DNA of 8,947 nt from Chloroflexi bacterium UBA6019 (GTDB lineage: Bacteria; Chloroflexota; Dormibacteria; Dormibacterales; Dormibacteraceae), in NCBI GenBank assembly GCA_002427995.1, contig DIZV01000170.1:1-8947 (forward strand). The letters are read 5' to 3'. A program made the translations under genes and the position numbers. Positions 6,277 through 8,947 of the stretch are shown piece after piece; the first letter of the stretch is position 1; each line of letters starts with the position of its first letter. Below the pieces are notes generated by a model. That model was given only the letters and a program-made list of their open reading frames with translations. It ran no database searches and had not been told where the DNA came from.

Positions 6277-6441
6277 CTAGTAGGTCGTCGAACGACGGCG
6301 GCCACGGAAGAGGCCGACCAGCCAGAGGATCGCGAGCACGACGATGCCGATCCAGAGCAGGTTGACCAGCGCGCCCGTCGCGTGGAACAACAGCCAGAGG
6401 ACGAAAAGGACGACGGCGGCGACGATGAGCATGTGAATCAC
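6277..6441 (-). CDS. Small hydrophobic membrane protein, 54 aa (lmo0937/DUF5670-like)
   Basis: Translation of the minus strand from a GTG at 6441 to a TAG at 6277-6279 gives 54 residues: two hydrophobic helices (about residues 5-19 and 25-45) split by HATGA, then a basic RGRRRSTTY tail. The layout (tiny, two membrane spans, arginine-rich C-terminus after 'WLVGLFRG') resembles the widespread small hydrophobic proteins annotated as lmo0937 family or DUF5670; this is recognition by pattern, not alignment. A consensus AGGAGGT at 6451-6457 lies 9 nt before the GTG, the strongest ribosome site in the window. The ATG at residue 4 is 18 nt away and therefore less likely. Helix topology suggests a cytoplasmic positive C-terminus. 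An AT-rich palindrome lies just upstream. Such proteins are often linked to stress or envelope functions, but none is demonstrated here. Confidence 0.75.
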   Translation of the reverse strand: MIHMLIVAAVVLFVLWLLFHATGALVNLLWIGIVVLAILWLVGLFRGRRRSTTY

Positions 6442-6450
6442 TTTAGGTTC

Positions 6451-6457
6451 ACCTCCT
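6451..6457 (-). promoter_or_regulatory. Consensus Shine-Dalgarno of the small membrane protein
   Basis: The minus strand reads AGGAGGT, fully complementary to the 16S 3' end, 9 nt before the GTG at 6441. It decides the start codon of the 54-aa protein in favour of GTG over the internal ATG. Confidence 0.8.
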
Positions 6458-6459
6458 AG

Positions 6460-6503
6460 TTTTATTGTAGCAGCTTATCTGATATGGCTGCTATCAAATA
6501 AAA
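6460..6503. repeat. Imperfect palindrome in AT-rich island upstream of the small membrane protein
   Basis: TTTTATT (6460-6466) pairs with AATAAAA (6497-6503), and TAGCAGC (6468-6474) pairs with GCTGCTA (6487-6493). The two blocks are separated by G on the left and TCA on the right, and the centre is 12 nt (6475-6486). That is 14 paired positions on two faces about two helical turns apart. It fills the gap between the sigma gene stop (6506) and the Shine-Dalgarno (6457). The T-rich side is 5' on both strands, opposite to an intrinsic terminator, so an operator or an mRNA 5' stem is more likely. A -10-like TACAAT (minus strand, 6464-6469) lies in the left arm, without a convincing -35. Confidence 0.6.
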
Positions 6504-6505
6504 GC

Positions 6506-7727
6506 CTAATCCATAAGACGTTGCCGAAGCAACTCCCGCTCCGCCGGGTTTTGTGTCAGGCGGAGCGCCGATTCGTCGGCGGAGCGCGCCTCGGCGGTCC
6601 GCCCAAGGTCGCGGAGGAGCTCGGCGCGGGTCGCGTGGAGGAGGTGATACGAGTCCAGCCCGGGTGCCAGAAGCTCGACCTCGAGCAGCGCCGCCGCCGG
6701 TCCGGCGAGGTGGCGGAGGGCGATCGCCCGGTTGAGTCGGACCACCGGGGACGGCTGGTGCGCGAGGAGGAGCGAGTAGAGCGCGACGATCTGCTCCCAG
6801 TCGGTCGCCTCCCAGCTGGAGGCCTCGCTGTGGAGGGCTGCGATCGCCGCTTGGATCTGGTACCGCCCGGGCCGGCCGAGGGTGGCGGCCCGCTCGATCA
6901 GGCGGCCCGCGGCGCTGATCGCATCCTTATCCCAGGCGGAACGGTCCTGATCGCGAAGCAACACCAGACGGCCGGCGGCATCGAAGCGAGCGCCGGCCCG
7001 GGCGCGGTGAAGCCGCATCAGGGCGAGCAGCCCGAGCGCTTCCGGCTCCTCCGGCAGAAGCCGCGCCAGCAGGCCGGCCAGCCACTCGGCGTCGGTGGTC
7101 AGGTCGCGCCGATCCGGCGCCGGTCCCCCGCTGGCGAGGTAGCCCTCGTTGAAGAGCAGGTAGAGGACGCCGAGGACTTCCTCCAGCCGTCCGGCGAGCT
7201 CCTCGCGCGACGGCACCCGGTAGGGGATGCCCGCCTCCACGATCTTGCGCTTGGCCCTGACGATCCGCTGGGCGATCCGCTGGTTCGGTCGCCAGGAAGG
7301 CGCGCGCTATCTCCGCTGTCGTGAGACCGCAGACCGCGCGCAGGGTCAGGGCCAATTGAGCTTCCCTCGGCAGCGCCGGGTGGCAGCAGGTGAAGATCAG
7401 CCGGAGCCGATCGTCCGGCTCCGTCGGGCTCGGGACGGGCGAGCCGGCGAGGAGCACCAGCTTCTCGCGGTACCGGGTTTGGCGCCGGATCCGGTCGATC
7501 GCCTTTCGCCGCGCCGTGGTCGTGAGCCAGGCGGCCGGGTTGACCGGGATGCCGCTCGTGGGCCAGGTCTCGATCGCGCTCAGGACGGCTTCCTGGACCA
7601 GCTCCTCCGCCAGGTCGAAGTCCCCCAGGAACCGGACCAGGCCCCCCACCAACCGGCCGGTCTCCTCCCGGAAGACGCGCGCCAGCGCCTCGTCGGTGGC
7701 CGACCGGGGGTCTGGCTCCGAGCTCAC
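6506..7727 (-). pseudogene. ECF42-type RNA polymerase sigma factor, broken by a single-base frameshift
   Basis: Two frames together encode a complete ECF sigma factor of about 406 residues with the large C-terminal extension of group ECF42. The N-terminal part starts at GTG 7727 and holds sigma-2 (LARVFREETGRLVGGLVRFL, DLAEELVQEA, WLTTTARRKAIDRIRR) and most of sigma-4 (LIFTCCHPALPREAQ, TTAEIARAFLATE). The second part supplies the sigma-4 end (RIAQRIVRAKRKI), then AGIPYRVPSREEL, VLYLLFNEGYL, ALMRLHRARAGARFD, LLRDQDRSAWD and QIQAAIAALHSEA, the TPR-like extension, ending at TAG 6506. The frames join exactly if one G of the GG at 7282-7283 is removed, giving FLATEQRIAQRIVRAKRKI with family spacing. 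As written, the first frame makes 148 native residues, then about 118 unrelated ones to a stop at 6927. The start overlaps the DGPF stop by 4 nt (GTGA). Either a real inactivating mutation or a sequence error. Confidence 0.85.
7261..7283. repeat. 12-bp near-perfect tandem repeat in the sigma-4 coding region, at the frameshift
   Basis: CGATCCGCTGGG (7261-7272) is followed directly by CGATCCGCTGG (7273-7283). In the corrected frame the two copies encode the successive RIAQ/RIVR residues. The frameshifting extra G is at the end of the second copy (7282-7283), so slippage in the repeat is a plausible cause. Confidence 0.75.
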
Positions 7728-8071
7728 ATGTGCTCGGCGACCAGGGGCCGGATCTCGACCGACCCCTTGGCCGGCCAGCTCTTCGCCATCTCGATCGCCT
7801 CGTCGAGGTCGGCGACCTCGATCAGCGCGAACCCACCGACCGTCTCCTTCGCCTCGATGAACGGCCCATCTGTCACCACCGTCCGGTCACCCTCGTGGCG
7901 GACCGTGGTGGCCGTCGTCACCGGCTGCAGCTCCTCGCCGCCGAAGATCTTGCCCGTCGCGCTGTTGGCACCCCACCACTCGCCGATCCGCGCGTACATG
8001 CCGTTGCGTTCGGCCTCCGGCATCGTCTCCCAACGTTCCTCGTTCCCGCAGAAGAGAAGGACGTACTTCAT
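7724..8071 (-). CDS. YCII-related (DGPF domain) protein, partner of the ECF42 sigma factor
   Basis: A 115-residue YCII-domain protein: MKYVLLFCGNEERWETMP at the N-terminus, the diagnostic VTDGPFIEAKETVGGFALIE (66-85) with the DGPF motif, and an ALIEVADLDEAIEMAKSWP helix-strand unit typical of the family. These ferredoxin-fold proteins have no settled biochemical function; the related YciI has been proposed to be an enzyme. Genes of this type are the conserved neighbours and regulon members of ECF42 sigma factors. The ATG at 8071 is supported by GGAGGT at 8081-8086, 9 nt upstream with an A-rich spacer. Its stop overlaps the GTG of the sigma gene by 4 nt (GTGA), indicating translational coupling. 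A candidate ECF42 promoter lies 52-78 bp upstream of the start. Confidence 0.93.
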   Translation of the reverse strand: MKYVLLFCGNEERWETMPEAERNGMYARIGEWWGANSATGKIFGGEELQPVTTATTVRHEGDRTVVTDGPFIEAKETVGGFALIEVADLDEAIEMAKSWPAKGSVEIRPLVAEHM

Positions 8072-8118
8072 TTCGTTTTTACCTCCGGTTGGGCGGCCAG
8101 GGCGGACGCCTTCAAAAC

Positions 8119-8947
8119 CTACGACGATGGGGCGGGGTCGAAATCGACAACCTCGGCATCCGTGTAGGCCGCGGCCTGCATCTGGAACAGGCGGGCGTAG
8201 CGGCCATTGAGCCGCATCAGCTCCTCGTGCGTTCCCTCCTCGACCAGCCGACCCTGCTCGAGGAAGAGGATCCGATCGGCTCTCCGCACGGTCGAGAAGC
8301 GGTGCGAGATGTAGACGGCCGTCTTGCCCGCGGTCAGCGACTTCAGCCGCTCGAAGAGGTCGTACTCGGCCTGCGCGTCGAGCGCCGCGGTCGGCTCATC
8401 GAGGAGCAGGATCGGGGCCTCGCGCATGAAGGCGCGGGCGAGCGCGACCTTCTGCCATTCGCCGCCGGAAAGGTTGACCCCCGCGTCGAACCACTTGCCG
8501 AGGGCCGTGTCGTAGCCGGCCGGCAGCTTGGCGATCAGCTCGTCGGCACCGCCCTGCTGCCCGGCGTGGACGATCGCCTCCCGGTCGTCGACCTGGGGCA
8601 GATCCCCGAGGCCGATGTTCTCGGCAGCGGTCGCCTGGTAGGTGACGTAGTCCTGGAACATGGCGCCGACCTGGCGCCGCAGCTCTTCGGGCTCATAGTC
8701 GCGGATGTCGTGGCCATCGATCAGGATCCGGCCCGCGGTGGGGTCGTAGAGGCGGCAGATCAGCTTGAAAAGGGTCGTCTTGCCGGCGCCATTGCGACCG
8801 ACCACGGCCATCGTCTCGCCCGGCCTGACGGTGAAGCTGAGGTCGGTCAGCGCATTGGACGTGGCGCCCGAGTAAGAGAAGCTGACGTTCTCGAACAAAA
8901 TCTCACCCCGTAGGGGCAGCGGGACCGGAATCGGCGCGACGGAGACC
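8119..8947 (-). CDS. ABC transporter, C-terminal ATPase domain of a fused permease/ATPase exporter (partial)
   Basis: The frame is open from the right window edge to a TAG at 8119-8121, so this is the 3' part of a longer gene. The visible segment begins with a Pro-rich linker (PIPVPLPLRGEI) and ILFENVSFSY, the join between membrane domain and ATPase in type I exporters (MsbA/MdlB-like). The ATPase is complete: Walker A GRNGAGKT (about 8776-8799), Q-loop MFQDYVTYQ, signature LSGGEWQKVALARAF (about 8440-8475), Walker B ILLLDEPTAALDA, and the switch histidine in YISHRFSTV (near 8303). The TTG at 8898 is internal, not a start. The cargo is unknown. It lies 47 bp upstream of the DGPF gene on the same strand, so read-through into that operon is possible. 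Confidence 0.92.
   Translation of the reverse strand, partial: VSVAPIPVPLPLRGEILFENVSFSYSGATSNALTDLSFTVRPGETMAVVGRNGAGKTTLFKLICRLYDPTAGRILIDGHDIRDYEPEELRRQVGAMFQDYVTYQATAAENIGLGDLPQVDDREAIVHAGQQGGADELIAKLPAGYDTALGKWFDAGVNLSGGEWQKVALARAFMREAPILLLDEPTAALDAQAEYDLFERLKSLTAGKTAVYISHRFSTVRRADRILFLEQGRLVEEGTHEELMRLNGRYARLFQMQAAAYTDAEVVDFDPAPSS
8123..8149 (-). promoter_or_regulatory. Candidate ECF42-dependent promoter of the DGPF-sigma operon
   Basis: On the minus strand TGTCGA (8149-8144) is followed by exactly 17 nt and CGTC (8126-8123). As I recall the published ECF42 target signature, it is TGTCGA at -35 and CGA/TC at -10, so both boxes match. It would start transcription near 8116, giving a leader of about 45 nt that contains the GGAGGT at 8081-8086. 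The boxes overlap the final codons of the upstream ABC transporter gene (stop at 8119). Consensus recall and start-site position are not verified. Confidence 0.6.

Noticed and set aside
6464..6496. Sigma-70-like promoter (TTGATA with TACAAT) before the small membrane protein
   Set aside because: The boxes are 22 nt apart instead of about 17, and the start would fall almost at the Shine-Dalgarno; kept only as a comment on the palindrome.
7261..7290. Programmed ribosomal frameshifting in the sigma gene
   Set aside because: No recognised slippery heptamer or following pseudoknot is evident, and ECF42 genes are normally a single frame; mutation or sequence error is simpler.
8089..8913. 274-codon plus-strand frame
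   Set aside because: It lies opposite the ABC ATPase, whose Walker A, signature and Walker B are all intact.

Overview
The window is high-GC (mostly G/C at third codon positions), gene-dense bacterial chromosome with short intergenic gaps, many GTG starts and overlapping or abutting genes. The content (MaoC-type hydratase, luciferase-like flavin oxidoreductase, thiolase, cysteine-free CMD-family protein, ECF42-type sigma factor with a DGPF partner, small hydrophobic protein) suggests an actinobacterial-like or deep-branching Chloroflexota/Dormibacterota-like soil organism. That placement is inferred from gene style only; no rRNA or marker gene is present.

Layout. (1) Positions 1-1901, minus strand: a three-gene run of CMD-family protein, thiolase and the first residues of an ABC ATPase, with 22- and 17-nt gaps, probably one operon. 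(2) Positions 1959-2666, plus: a short, single-domain GT51 peptidoglycan glycosyltransferase with unusual substitutions in two conserved motifs. It converges on a MaoC-family hydratase (2663-3115, minus); their two stop codons share one CTAG. (3) From a 36-bp divergent gap, a luciferase-like oxidoreductase (3152-4021) and a class IV aminotransferase (ilvE-like, 4026-4955) run on the plus strand 4 nt apart. (4) Positions 5072-6205, plus: a lipoprotein-type gluzincin metallopeptidase, ending at a strong hairpin. (5) On the other side of that hairpin, minus: a 54-aa membrane protein gene (6277-6441) with a consensus Shine-Dalgarno, preceded by an AT-rich imperfect palindrome. (6) Positions 6506-8946, minus: an ABC exporter 3' end, a YCII/DGPF protein and an ECF42-type sigma factor. 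The sigma gene carries a single-base frameshift at about 7283.

The best-supported system is the DGPF-ECF42 pair. A sequence matching the ECF42 promoter signature as I recall it (TGTCGA, 17 nt, CGTC) lies inside the last codons of the ABC transporter gene, correctly placed to drive DGPF and sigma as an autoregulated operon. Because the sigma factor is frameshifted, that circuit is either broken in this strain or the base is a sequence error. No tRNA, rRNA, CRISPR array, insertion sequence or prophage feature was seen, and no stretch over 300 bases lacks a gene.
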